A stretch of DNA of 17,840 nucleotides from Ruminococcaceae bacterium UBA945 (GTDB taxonomy: Bacteria; Bacillota; Clostridia; Oscillospirales; Acutalibacteraceae). The notes below the pieces were generated by a model. That model did not search any database. It was not told the origin of the DNA and saw only the letters and a program-made list of their open reading frames with translations. A program made the translations under genes and the position numbers. The stretch is from assembly GCA_002293315.1 (NCBI GenBank), contig DBCZ01000004.1, forward strand, positions 6,280-24,119, given 5' to 3'. Positions 1 to 7,324 of the stretch are shown piece by piece (the first letter of the stretch is position 1; the number at the start of each line of letters is the position of its first letter).

Positions 1-19
1 CCATGCCCGCCCGCACATT
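1..19 (-). repeat. Partial copy of a GC-rich dispersed intergenic repeat
   Basis: Read on the minus strand this segment is AATGTGCGGGCGGGCATGG. It matches 17 of 19 bases of the left arm of the hairpin element at 3381-3411. It is cut by the window edge, so its full extent is unknown. A further GC-rich stretch (about 23-55) follows and may belong to the same or a neighbouring element. Similar GC-rich hairpins are common between genes in gut Clostridia (general recollection, not searched). Confidence 0.5.
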
Positions 20-123
20 CAAGTAGGGCGCAACGGCCCCATCGCTCCGTTAAGTACAGCCGATAATATAGAAAACCGCCACACTACAGCTTGACAGTTA
101 TTTTCGCCTGCCACCATATTTTC

Positions 124-157
124 TGTTTACATAAGATTCTTTGCTGTGTTTACATAA
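124..157. promoter_or_regulatory. Pair of 11-bp direct repeats upstream of the SLH protein gene
   Basis: TGTTTACATAA occurs at 124-134 and again, identical, at 147-157. The start-to-start distance is 23 bp, about two helical turns, so one protein dimer or two subunits could contact the same DNA face. The repeats lie upstream of both candidate promoters of the cell-wall protein gene. No known operator is recognised. The rest of 20-330 holds no ORF I can support. Confidence 0.3.
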
Positions 158-173
158 AATAAAGCGGAAAGCA

Positions 174-201
174 TTGATTTTTGCAATTTTTCTGGTAAAA
201 T
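174..201 (+). promoter_or_regulatory. Candidate upstream sigma-A promoter (P1) of the SLH protein gene
   Basis: TTGATT (174-179), a 16-bp spacer and TAAAAT (196-201), with TGG immediately before the -10 hexamer (extended -10). The predicted start, near 208, would leave a leader of about 130 nt before the gene start at 340. The surroundings are AT-rich. This is one of two candidates. Confidence 0.4.
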
Positions 202-255
202 AGAGAATAGATTATTATGTTTAGTTGCATTTTCAATTATTTTTTCCGAAAAAGC

Positions 256-300
256 TTGCAATTGTTACAAAACTGTGCTAAACTGTAACCAATTTGTAAC
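256..300 (+). promoter_or_regulatory. Candidate proximal promoter (P2) with repeated GTAAC boxes
   Basis: TTGCAA (256-261), a 17-bp spacer and TAAACT (279-284), with TGC just before the -10. The promoter is overlapped by three related hexamers: GTTACA (264-269, inverted) and TGTAAC at 284-289 and 295-300, the last two exactly 11 bp apart. One box lies in the spacer and two cover the -10 end and the start site, as expected for a repressor site. The factor is unknown. Confidence 0.4.
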
Positions 301-339
301 CTTTGTATTTATGGCACGGCAAAACAGGAGATGATTCCA

Positions 340-2190
340 ATGGTAAAAAACAGAATGAAGAGGGCTTTATCGCTCTTGCTTATAATAGCTTTAGTTTTAA
401 CGGCTACGCTCACCGGCACCGCAAGCGCCGCTGCGCCGCTCACCTCTCTCGGGTTGGGCGAGTATGGCATCAAGGCCTATAAGGACGGCTGGATTTATGT
501 GTTCGGCAATGAGGGGCAGATGTCGGGCGGCAGACGCTCAAGCGATTGCTCCGGTTTGATTCACGCTTATTTCAGTGATAACGGTTTTTCCGGCCCGAGA
601 ACAGTGACACAGCAGGCAGATTCTGCCGTGCAGAGCGGCAATCTTTCTGCCGGTATCCCGAGAATCCACGGGCTTATCATCACTATCCCGAATTATGACC
701 ACGTAGGTATCTACATAGGCGGCGGCGAGGTTGTGGACAACAGCGAGCCGAGCGTGGACATGCTGTGGGGGCATATCTACAATTCCAGCGGCGGAACAAA
801 CAGGCGCTGGCTCAAGTGGCACATGATGGGCGGCAGAATTAAATATCCCACTGACGGCTTCTATGCCTTTAACGGCAAGGTTTATCATTACACAAATAGG
901 CAATATGATATAAATACGACGGTTAAGCACGGCGGCAATACATACAGAATCGGCGCTGACGGCGTTGTTTACGGTCCTTCCGGCGCGGCGGTATCTCCGA
1001 GCGACAATATTCTTAATAGTAATAATGGCTTCGCGGACGCCAAGGCCGTGACCATCGACGGCAAGGGCAACGGCACACCCGGCGCGAACGGCGATTATAG
1101 CGGAAGCAACGGCGGCCCCGGCCCGGATATTACTCCTCCTGAAGGTGACCCGGCGACCGTGACGGGTGATGTTGTAAATGTGCGAAGCGAGGCCAATACC
1201 GGCTCTGCCCGCGTGACGCAGGTTCATGAGGGCGATTCTGTCTATGTGACCGACACGGTTTCAGGTGAGAGTATCACCAGTGAGGGCAAAACCTCTGATA
1301 AGTGGTATAAGGTAAATACACTGAACGGCAAAAGCGGCTATATTTGCTCGCTGTTCGTTGAATATTCCGGCGCGCCGAGTTCTCCTCCCCCGAGTGAAGA
1401 ACCCCCTGCCCCGCCTCCTGTCAATGAGGAAGTTAACGCGCCCGTTATCGCATACGCCGGCGGAAGAGTGACGTTAGACTGCACCACAAGTGGTGCCACG
1501 ATATATTACACGACAGACGTAACAGAGCCTTCGGCCTCAAACGGCAGCATCTATGCGAATAATTCTCTCTCTCTTCAGCGTAGCACCACCTTTAAGGCAA
1601 TTGCTGTCAAGGGAGATAAATCCAGCAAGGTCGTCACGGCTACAGCCTTCACAAACGGCGTTCTCTTCACCGATGTGACGACGAAGCAATGGTTTTTCCC
1701 GTATGTTGAAGAAGCTATTTTAAGCTCAATCTTCAGCGGCAACTCTAAGACGACCTTCAGCCCGAACACGAATATCTCCAGAGGGGATTTCGTTGTGGCT
1801 CTTTCAAATCTCGCTAAGGTTGACTTAAGCGAATATGAGGGCGTGCAGACCTTTGACGACGTGCCGACTGATAAATACTACGCCAAAGCAATAGCCTGGG
1901 CAAGCGAAAACGGCTATGTCAACGGCATGGGGAACAATCTTTATAAGCCGACGCTGAACATCACCAGAGAGCAGATGTGCACCATTCTTGCAAAGTTTGC
2001 GGGGCTTGAGCGAGGCGATTCAAGCGAGCTGTTTGATGACCATGATTCCATCAGCGGCTGGGCGCATGACGCAGTGTATGCCTGCCGTGATTTCGGGCTT
2101 GTAAACGGCGTGGGGTCTAATAAATTTGCGCCGCAAAAGAATACCACAAGAGCTGAAGCCGCCAAGGTAATGGTGGAATACGCTAAATAA
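340..2190 (+). CDS. Secreted NlpC/P60 - SH3 - chitobiase-like - triple SLH cell-wall protein
   Basis: Probable S-layer-anchored peptidoglycan hydrolase, 616 residues. The start is set at 340 because AGGAG (326-330) lies 9 nt upstream; the ATG at 331 directly abuts that ribosome binding site. A signal peptide (basic start, hydrophobic core, ASA cleavage site near residue 30) leads into an NlpC/P60-like region with DCSG (Cys70 as likely nucleophile) and DHVGIYIGGG (His121 as likely base). A Gly/Asn-rich linker precedes a bacterial SH3 domain (about 273-343, VVNVRSEANTGS...GYICSLFVEY), then a Pro-rich hinge, a chitobiase/hexosaminidase C-terminal-like fold (about 367-437, GATIYYTTDVTEPS) and three SLH repeats (about 444-495, 504-556, 564-616), which normally bind pyruvylated wall polymers. 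The third catalytic residue is uncertain. Peptidoglycan cleavage is inferred from the fold. A terminator follows, so the gene is probably monocistronic. Confidence 0.88.
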   Translation: MVKNRMKRALSLLLIIALVLTATLTGTASAAAPLTSLGLGEYGIKAYKDGWIYVFGNEGQMSGGRRSSDCSGLIHAYFSDNGFSGPRTVTQQADSAVQSGNLSAGIPRIHGLIITIPNYDHVGIYIGGGEVVDNSEPSVDMLWGHIYNSSGGTNRRWLKWHMMGGRIKYPTDGFYAFNGKVYHYTNRQYDINTTVKHGGNTYRIGADGVVYGPSGAAVSPSDNILNSNNGFADAKAVTIDGKGNGTPGANGDYSGSNGGPGPDITPPEGDPATVTGDVVNVRSEANTGSARVTQVHEGDSVYVTDTVSGESITSEGKTSDKWYKVNTLNGKSGYICSLFVEYSGAPSSPPPSEEPPAPPPVNEEVNAPVIAYAGGRVTLDCTTSGATIYYTTDVTEPSASNGSIYANNSLSLQRSTTFKAIAVKGDKSSKVVTATAFTNGVLFTDVTTKQWFFPYVEEAILSSIFSGNSKTTFSPNTNISRGDFVVALSNLAKVDLSEYEGVQTFDDVPTDKYYAKAIAWASENGYVNGMGNNLYKPTLNITREQMCTILAKFAGLERGDSSELFDDHDSISGWAHDAVYACRDFGLVNGVGSNKFAPQKNTTRAEAAKVMVEYAK

Positions 2191-2228
2191 GCTTATATGA
2201 TTTGTTTTTTCATAAATGACCTCCAACT

Positions 2229-2268
2229 CAAATAAAAGAACACGGCACACGCCGTGTTCTTTTATTTG
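2229..2268. terminator. 18-bp perfect hairpin terminator, probably bidirectional
   Basis: The arms 2229-2246 and 2251-2268 are perfect complements around an ACAC loop. The GC core (GAACACGGC) is flanked by an A-run on the left and a T-run (TTCTTTTATTT) on the right, so a U-tract is available whichever strand is read. It ends the SLH protein transcript and insulates the AraC gene. Confidence 0.85.
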
Positions 2269-2342
2269 GAGAAAATCCGGCACGCTAAATAAAAGGGCAC
2301 TCTCAGACAAGCGAATTCTGCGCCTGCAATATAGAATAGTGG

Positions 2343-2360
2343 TATAATAAAAAACGGAGG
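2343..2360 (+). promoter_or_regulatory. -10 hexamer and ribosome binding site of the AraC-type regulator gene
   Basis: A consensus TATAAT lies at 2343-2348 and GGAGG at 2356-2360, six bases before the ATG at 2367. The -35 position (about 2320-2325, GCGCCT) is poor, so the promoter may need an activator, possibly the encoded regulator itself (inference). The predicted leader is extremely short, about 10 nt. Confidence 0.4.
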
Positions 2361-2366
2361 TATGTT

Positions 2367-3266
2367 ATGCACGCATGGGAATCAATTCAAAAGGTACTGG
2401 ATTACATTGAAGACAACTTGGCCGAAAGCCATTCACCGGAAGAACTCGCAAAGATTGCAGCTCTTTCCCCCTTCTATTTCCAGCGCCTGTTTACCCGCCT
2501 TGTAAAACGCCCGGTAAGTGAGTATATCAAAATGCGCAGGCTGGCGAGAGCCTGTGATATACTAAAGGATAAAGACAGCCGCATTTTGGATATTGCTCTT
2601 GATTGCGGCTTCAACAGCCATGAGCATTTTACCAAATCATTCAAAAGTGCGTTTGGAATGACGCCGGAGGAATACCGCAGTAATCCGATTTGGTTGAACC
2701 AAGTTGATAAGCCCGATTTGCTGCTCGGACATGTGATAGTTGATGAGGGTGTTCCGCTTATAAGTGACGGCCTTATTCTGGAATTTAACCGCAAACTGCT
2801 TGAGAAGCCGATTGTCTTCATGGGTTTGGAAGGGATTGTTCCTATTGCGGGGCAGATGCCTCTTGGCGAGGCAACCGGCGTTGATATACCCGGGCAGTTA
2901 TGGGAGCGTTTTCACCGTGAAAAGCATGCTATTCCACGGCTTGACGGCGGAAGAGAGATTGGCGTGGCCTATTTGGGAGACGCGCCCAAGGGCAGCTTCA
3001 CTTATTTCGCCGGAGCTGAAGTGGCGGCGAATGCGGAGAACCCAAACTTTTCCAAATGGGAACTCCCCGCGAGAGAATACATAGTATGCGGCTTTGAGGC
3101 GGAAAACTTTGAGCAGCTCGTAACAGCGGCTCTCAACAAGGCAGTAAAATACAGCGGCCAATGGCTTTCTCAGCATGGCATGACAATGGACGCCTATTCC
3201 CCCGAGGTGTACTATGACAGCTCTCCTGAAGGGTCATATATGGAGATATGGCTGCCGTTTTCTTAA
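2367..3266 (+). CDS. AraC-family regulator with C-terminal GyrI-like effector-binding domain
   Basis: Cytoplasmic one-component transcription factor, 299 residues. The N-terminal AraC/XylS DNA-binding unit (about 8-106) has both helix-turn-helix motifs: the first around SPEELAKIAALSPFYFQRLF, the second around ILDIALDCGFNSHEHFTKSF, closed by the signature FGMTPEEYR. The C-terminal half (about 125-299) is a GyrI-like/AraC-E-bind small-molecule domain, with the typical alternation of IVFMGLEGIVP, FTYFAGAEV and the end YMEIWLPF. This arrangement (DNA-binding domain first) is that of Rob/SoxS-related and BmrR-like sensors of hydrophobic compounds. Those often control efflux pumps, but no pump is adjacent and the ligand is unknown. 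The start is supported by GGAGG six bases upstream. The gene stands alone between two terminators. Confidence 0.9.
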   Translation: MHAWESIQKVLDYIEDNLAESHSPEELAKIAALSPFYFQRLFTRLVKRPVSEYIKMRRLARACDILKDKDSRILDIALDCGFNSHEHFTKSFKSAFGMTPEEYRSNPIWLNQVDKPDLLLGHVIVDEGVPLISDGLILEFNRKLLEKPIVFMGLEGIVPIAGQMPLGEATGVDIPGQLWERFHREKHAIPRLDGGREIGVAYLGDAPKGSFTYFAGAEVAANAENPNFSKWELPAREYIVCGFEAENFEQLVTAALNKAVKYSGQWLSQHGMTMDAYSPEVYYDSSPEGSYMEIWLPFS

Positions 3267-3282
3267 GACAAACAAGCGAAGT

Positions 3283-3324
3283 AAGGGCATATGAGGAGAT
3301 TCCATCTCCCCATATGCCCTTTTA
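3283..3324 (+). terminator. Rho-independent terminator of the AraC-type regulator gene
   Basis: Arms AAGGGCATATG (3283-3293) and CATATGCCCTT (3311-3321) pair perfectly. The stem continues after one mismatch through GGAGAT/ATCTCC to a three-base TCC loop and is followed by T residues. It sits 17 bp after the stop codon at 3266. Confidence 0.8.
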
Positions 3325-3380
3325 TGGAGTGGCGAGGTCGGCACTCACTACTGGTCAAAGCCTGCATTATCAATTGTCCT

Positions 3381-3415
3381 AATGTGTGGGCAGGCATGGA
3401 AGCCTGCCCCTACAT
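3381..3415. repeat. Dispersed GC-rich hairpin element between convergent genes
   Basis: An inverted repeat: GGGCAGGC (3388-3395) and GCCTGCCC (3402-3409) around a short ATGGAA loop. The outer flanks AATGTG and TACATT are also nearly complementary. Its left arm is 17/19 identical to the minus strand of 1-19, so at least two copies lie within 3.4 kb. It lacks a U-tract. It sits between the AraC terminator and the PFOR stop and may help end the PFOR transcript. Confidence 0.55.
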
Positions 3416-3444
3416 TTCTAGTGCTTTTATTTATTCGTTGTCCT

Positions 3445-6400
3445 TTAGCCTTGCGCTTTTTTAGCGAGCTCCTGATACTTGGCCTTTGCGTCTGCTTCCG
3501 CTTCCTTGAAGAGCTCGTCTGCTCTGTCAGGGAACGAGCGAGTGAGGCTGTTGTAGCGAACCTCGCCCATGATGAAGTCTCTGTAAGACGCGCTCGGCTC
3601 TTTGCTGTCAAGCACGAAAGGATTCTCACCGTTGTCCGCGCGGCGGGGGTCATAGCGGTAGTTGAACCAATAGCCCGCGTTTACGGCCTTCTTCTCTTCG
3701 GCCATCGAATTTGCCATACCACCCTTGATCCCGTGGTTGATGCAGGGCGCATACGCGATTATAATCGACGGGCCGTTATAGCTCTCGGCCTCCTCAAAGG
3801 CCTTTATGCACTGGTTCATGTCAGCGCCCATCGCAACCTGCGCCACGTAAACGTAGCCGTAGCTCATCGCGATGGCGGCGAGATCCTTCTTCTTCATGCT
3901 CTTGCCCGAGGCCGCGAACTGAGCGACGGAGCCTCTCGGCGTGGCCTTGGAAGCTTGACCGCCTGTATTGGAATAAACTTCTGTGTCAAAGACGAGGATA
4001 TTGACGTTTTCGCCGGAGGCGAGAGTGTGGTCAACGCCGCCGAAGCCGATGTCATATGCCCAGCCGTCTCCGCCGAGAATCCACATGGATTTCTTCGCGA
4101 GGAAATCTTTGTCTACGAGAATCTGGCGGGCGAGCGTGCATGCCTCGCACGGGCAGACCTTACCGTTGGCAAGCCAATCCTTCTCCCACTCTGTGCCTGT
4201 GAGGTCAACATCTATGCCGTCTTCAAGTGCGGCGATAAATGCCTCGGCAGCAGGGCCGTTCTCACGACTGCTGTGCATTGTGTCAATCCAGGCCTTACCC
4301 GCGGCCTTGAGCTCCTCTGTGCAGTACTCAACCGCGATGAGCTTCTCTGTGAGCTCAAGCAGCCTGCCTCTGACGGCGTTCTGCGCAAGCGTCATGCCGA
4401 GGCCGAACTCTGCGTTATCCTCGAAGAGCGAATTCTGCCATGCCGGGCCGTGACCGAGCTTGTTTACCGTATAAGGTGTGGCCGGCGCCGAACCGCCCCA
4501 AATGGACGAGCAGCCCGTCGCGTTGGCGATGAACATTTTGTCGCCGAAGAGCTGTGTCGCGAGCTTTGCATACGGTGTTTCGCCGCAGCCGCCGCAAGCA
4601 CCCGAGAATTCAAGCAAAGGCTGCTTGAACTGGCTGCCCTTAACGGAGGTCTCTCTGAACTTCGCGGCAACCTCTTCTTTATGGTCAAGCTTGATGCCGT
4701 AATCGAAAACTTCCTGCTGGTCTCTTCTGGAATCAATCGGCGCAAACTTAAGAGCTTTTTCCTTTGCCGGGCAAACATTGATGCACGAGCCGCAGCCTGT
4801 GCAGTCAAGCGTTGAGATAATCATGGCAAAGTGCATATCAGGCACGCCGACCATCGGCTTTGTGAGCATCTGCTTCGGCGCGGCTGTTGCCTCGGCCTGT
4901 GTCAATGCCACAGGGCGGATAACAGCGTGCGGGCAGACATATGAGCACTGGTTGCACTGAATGCAGTTTTCAGGCAGCCACTGCGGAACATCAACCGCGA
5001 TGCCTCTCTTCTCATACGCCGAAGTTCCCTGCGGCGATGTGCCGTCTGCGTATTTCTCGAATGTAGACACGGGCAAATCCTTGCCGTGGAAGGTGTTAAC
5101 GGGTATAACCACCTCGTTGACATACTCTACGAGGTCTGCTCTGTCGCCTGTGGCAGGAACATGCTTCGTGTCATCGGCGGCGTTCTTCCAGCTCTCCGGG
5201 ATGTCAATCTTGACGTAGCCCGTTGCGCCGCGGTCAATGGCGTCATGGTTCATCTTGACGATGGCCTCGCCCTTGCTGCCATATGACTTAGTTGCCGCGT
5301 CCTTCATGTATTTGATGGCGTCTTCCTCAGAGATAATCTTAGCAATGCTGAAGAAGGCAGACTGAAGAATCGTGTTGATTCTTGTGCCGAGGCCGATTTC
5401 CTTGCCTATGCCGAAGCCGTCGATTGTATAGAGATTGATGTTGTTGTCGGCGATATACTTCTTCACCTTGCCCGGAAGCTTCTCTGAAAGCTCGTCTGCA
5501 TTCCAGATGCAGTTTAGCAAAAAGCTGCCGTTCGGCTTGAGGTCGTCTATCATGTCATATTTATCGAGATATGCGGGGTTATGGCAGGCGACGAAATCAG
5601 CCTTTGAGATGTAATAGGTGGATTTAATCGGCGTGTGACCGAAGCGCAGATGAGAAAGCGTAAGGCCGCCGGACTTCTTTGAGTCGTAGTCAAAGTATCC
5701 CTGCGCATACATATCTGTGTGGTCGCCGATAATTTTGATTGAGTTCTTGTTTGCGCCGACTGTTCCGTCTGCGCCGAGACCCCAGAACTTGCAGGCAGTT
5801 GTGCCCTTGGGGGCTGTGTCCGGGTCTTCCTTGCACTCAAGCGAGAGGTGCGTGACATCGTCCACGATGCCTATTGTGAAGCGCTTCTTCGGAGAGGCGT
5901 TTTCCATATTGCGGTAAACGGCGATGATGTCTGCGGGCTTTGTGTCCTTTGAGCCAAGACCGTAGCGGCCGGAATAAACCGGGCATGCGCCGAAGCTTGT
6001 GCCGTTGATTGCCGCAAGAATGTCGAGATAGAGCGGCTCACCGATTGAGCCGGGTTCTTTGGTTCTGTCAAGCACGGTGATTTTCTTCGTCGTTTTGGGC
6101 AGAACATCGAGGAGGTAATCAGCGACGAACGGACGATACAGGCGGACCTTCACAAGCCCTACCTTCTCCCCCGCCGCGTTGAGATAATCCACGACCTCTT
6201 CCATTGTTTCGCACGCCGAACCCATCGCTATGATGATGTTCTCTGCGTCAGCCGCACCGTAATAGTTGAACGGCTTATAGTCTGTGCCGAGCTTCGCGTT
6301 GACCTTGTTCATGTAATCTACGACGACTGCCGGAACAGCGTCATAGTGCTTATTGCTGGCCTCTCTGGCCTGGAAGAAGATGTCGCCGTTCTGCGCCTGT

Positions 6401-7050
6401 CCGCGAAGCACAGGGTGCTCGGGGTTCAGGGCATTTCTGCGGAAGGCGTCAACCGCTTCCCAGTCAAGCATTTCGCCGAGGTCGGCATAATCCCAGACCT
6501 CTATCTTCTGCACCTCGTGAGATGTGCGGAAACCGTCAAAGAAATGGAGGAAGGGCACCTTTCCCTTTATTGCCGCAAGGTGAGCGACGGCGCCGAGGTC
6601 CATGACCTCTTGCGGCGAGTTGGCACAGAGCATACCATAACCCGTCTGGCGGCATGCGTATACGTCAGAATGGTCACCGAAGATATTCAGCGCGTGAGAA
6701 GCGACGGTACGTGCCGAAACGTGAATGACGCTGGGGAGAAGCTCGCCCGCCATCTTATACATATTCGGAATCATCAGAAGCAAGCCCTGAGAAGCCGTGT
6801 AGGTGGTGGTGAGAGCGCCCGCCGCGAGTGAGCCGTGAACAGAGCCCGCCGCACCGGCCTCAGACTGCATTTCCGTAACTCTTACTTCTCTGCCGAAAAG
6901 GTTCTTTCTGCCGTTTGCGGCATATTTATCCGTTTCGTCAGCCATTACGGAAGACGGTGTGATGGGATAGATGGCGGCAACCTCTGTGAACGCGTATGAA
7001 ACGTGTGCGGCAGCCGTGTTGCCATCCATGGTTTTGGTTTGTCTTGCCAT
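3445..7050 (-). CDS. nifJ: Pyruvate:ferredoxin (flavodoxin) oxidoreductase, single-chain homodimeric type
   Basis: Oxidatively decarboxylates pyruvate with CoA to acetyl-CoA and CO2, reducing ferredoxin; a central cytoplasmic enzyme of anaerobic fermentation. It has 1201 residues, the usual length of the fused form. Domains in order: pyruvate/TPP domain (YPITPSS near 28), transketolase C-terminal-like domain (about 265-385), CoA-binding and linker domains (about 420-690), two 4Fe-4S ferredoxin motifs (Cys 696/699/702/706 and 750/753/756/760), and the TPP domain with GDGWAYDIG (994) and SNTGG (1027). Proximal-cluster cysteines 819, 822, 847 and 1081 match the family spacing. A CPCEAC cluster at 966-971 adds cysteines of unknown role. 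The start at 7050 has AGGAGG (7059-7064) eight bases upstream. The frame is open upstream, but those codons lie in the promoter and leader. Confidence 0.97.
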   Translation of the reverse strand: MARQTKTMDGNTAAAHVSYAFTEVAAIYPITPSSVMADETDKYAANGRKNLFGREVRVTEMQSEAGAAGSVHGSLAAGALTTTYTASQGLLLMIPNMYKMAGELLPSVIHVSARTVASHALNIFGDHSDVYACRQTGYGMLCANSPQEVMDLGAVAHLAAIKGKVPFLHFFDGFRTSHEVQKIEVWDYADLGEMLDWEAVDAFRRNALNPEHPVLRGQAQNGDIFFQAREASNKHYDAVPAVVVDYMNKVNAKLGTDYKPFNYYGAADAENIIIAMGSACETMEEVVDYLNAAGEKVGLVKVRLYRPFVADYLLDVLPKTTKKITVLDRTKEPGSIGEPLYLDILAAINGTSFGACPVYSGRYGLGSKDTKPADIIAVYRNMENASPKKRFTIGIVDDVTHLSLECKEDPDTAPKGTTACKFWGLGADGTVGANKNSIKIIGDHTDMYAQGYFDYDSKKSGGLTLSHLRFGHTPIKSTYYISKADFVACHNPAYLDKYDMIDDLKPNGSFLLNCIWNADELSEKLPGKVKKYIADNNINLYTIDGFGIGKEIGLGTRINTILQSAFFSIAKIISEEDAIKYMKDAATKSYGSKGEAIVKMNHDAIDRGATGYVKIDIPESWKNAADDTKHVPATGDRADLVEYVNEVVIPVNTFHGKDLPVSTFEKYADGTSPQGTSAYEKRGIAVDVPQWLPENCIQCNQCSYVCPHAVIRPVALTQAEATAAPKQMLTKPMVGVPDMHFAMIISTLDCTGCGSCINVCPAKEKALKFAPIDSRRDQQEVFDYGIKLDHKEEVAAKFRETSVKGSQFKQPLLEFSGACGGCGETPYAKLATQLFGDKMFIANATGCSSIWGGSAPATPYTVNKLGHGPAWQNSLFEDNAEFGLGMTLAQNAVRGRLLELTEKLIAVEYCTEELKAAGKAWIDTMHSSRENGPAAEAFIAALEDGIDVDLTGTEWEKDWLANGKVCPCEACTLARQILVDKDFLAKKSMWILGGDGWAYDIGFGGVDHTLASGENVNILVFDTEVYSNTGGQASKATPRGSVAQFAASGKSMKKKDLAAIAMSYGYVYVAQVAMGADMNQCIKAFEEAESYNGPSIIIAYAPCINHGIKGGMANSMAEEKKAVNAGYWFNYRYDPRRADNGENPFVLDSKEPSASYRDFIMGEVRYNSLTRSFPDRADELFKEAEADAKAKYQELAKKAQG

Positions 7051-7110
7051 GAATATTTCCTCCTTAAGGATTAAGATTGATAATAAATCAACGAAAACTC
7101 GTATGAAGTA

Positions 7111-7139
7111 ATGATACCATTTTTTTAGGTCTCTGTAAA
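7111..7139 (-). promoter_or_regulatory. Strong sigma-A promoter of the PFOR gene
   Basis: On the minus strand: TTTACA (7139-7134), a 17-bp spacer, TG-G extended -10, then TATCAT (7116-7111). Each hexamer matches five of six consensus bases. The predicted start near 7104 leaves a leader of about 54 nt ending in AGGAGG. This supports start codon 7050 and rules out the upstream in-frame ATG at 7164. Confidence 0.8.
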
Positions 7140-7147
7140 GAGCAAGG

Positions 7148-7241
7148 GCAACGGATAATTGCAATTATTCGCGTTGCGCGTCGCTCCCCGTTGGGCAACG
7201 CCTACGGGGATTCATCTTTAACCCTCTTTGCAAAAGAGGGT
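7148..7241. repeat. Nested palindromes in the PFOR upstream region
   Basis: Several inverted repeats are packed here. GCAACG (7148-7153) pairs with CGTTGC (7172-7177) around the perfect 14-bp palindrome ATAATTGCAATTAT (7155-7168). GCGTTGC (7171-7177) can alternatively pair with GCAACGC (7195-7201), and CCCCGT (7186-7191) with ACGGGG (7204-7209). A separate 9-bp perfect hairpin, ACCCTCTTT/AAAGAGGGT, lies at 7221-7241. None has a good U-tract. This looks like one or more small mobile or REP-like elements. Confidence 0.5.
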
Positions 7242-7275
7242 AAAGGATATTTCGTCCTTATGCCTTTTGTCTTTA

Positions 7276-7317
7276 ATTATCCATTATCCATTATCCATTA
7301 TCCATTATCCATTGTCC
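7276..7317. repeat. 7-bp tandem repeat (ATTATCC)x5 plus one variant
   Basis: Five identical ATTATCC units (7276-7310) and a sixth, ATTGTCC (7311-7317), end eight bases before the stop codon of the GGDEF-EAL gene. It is noncoding and far too short-period to be a CRISPR. Slippage should make its copy number variable. Confidence 0.85.
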
Positions 7318-7324
7318 ATTGCTC

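Noticed and set aside
538..1227. 229-codon open frame on the minus strand
   Set aside because: Antisense to the SLH protein, whose signal peptide, domains and ribosome binding site are clear; no family features in the shadow.
3382..4815. 477-codon open frame on the plus strand
   Set aside because: It lies wholly antisense to PFOR, has no ribosome binding site, and its composition is that of a reverse-frame shadow of a GC-rich gene; it shows no recognisable domain.
7051..7164. In-frame upstream extension of PFOR
   Set aside because: The extension covers the promoter and leader; AGGAGG is correctly placed for the ATG at 7050 and MARQTKTMDG is the expected family N-terminus.
7276..7317. Possible CRISPR-like array
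   Set aside because: The period is 7 bp with no spacers; it is a simple tandem repeat.
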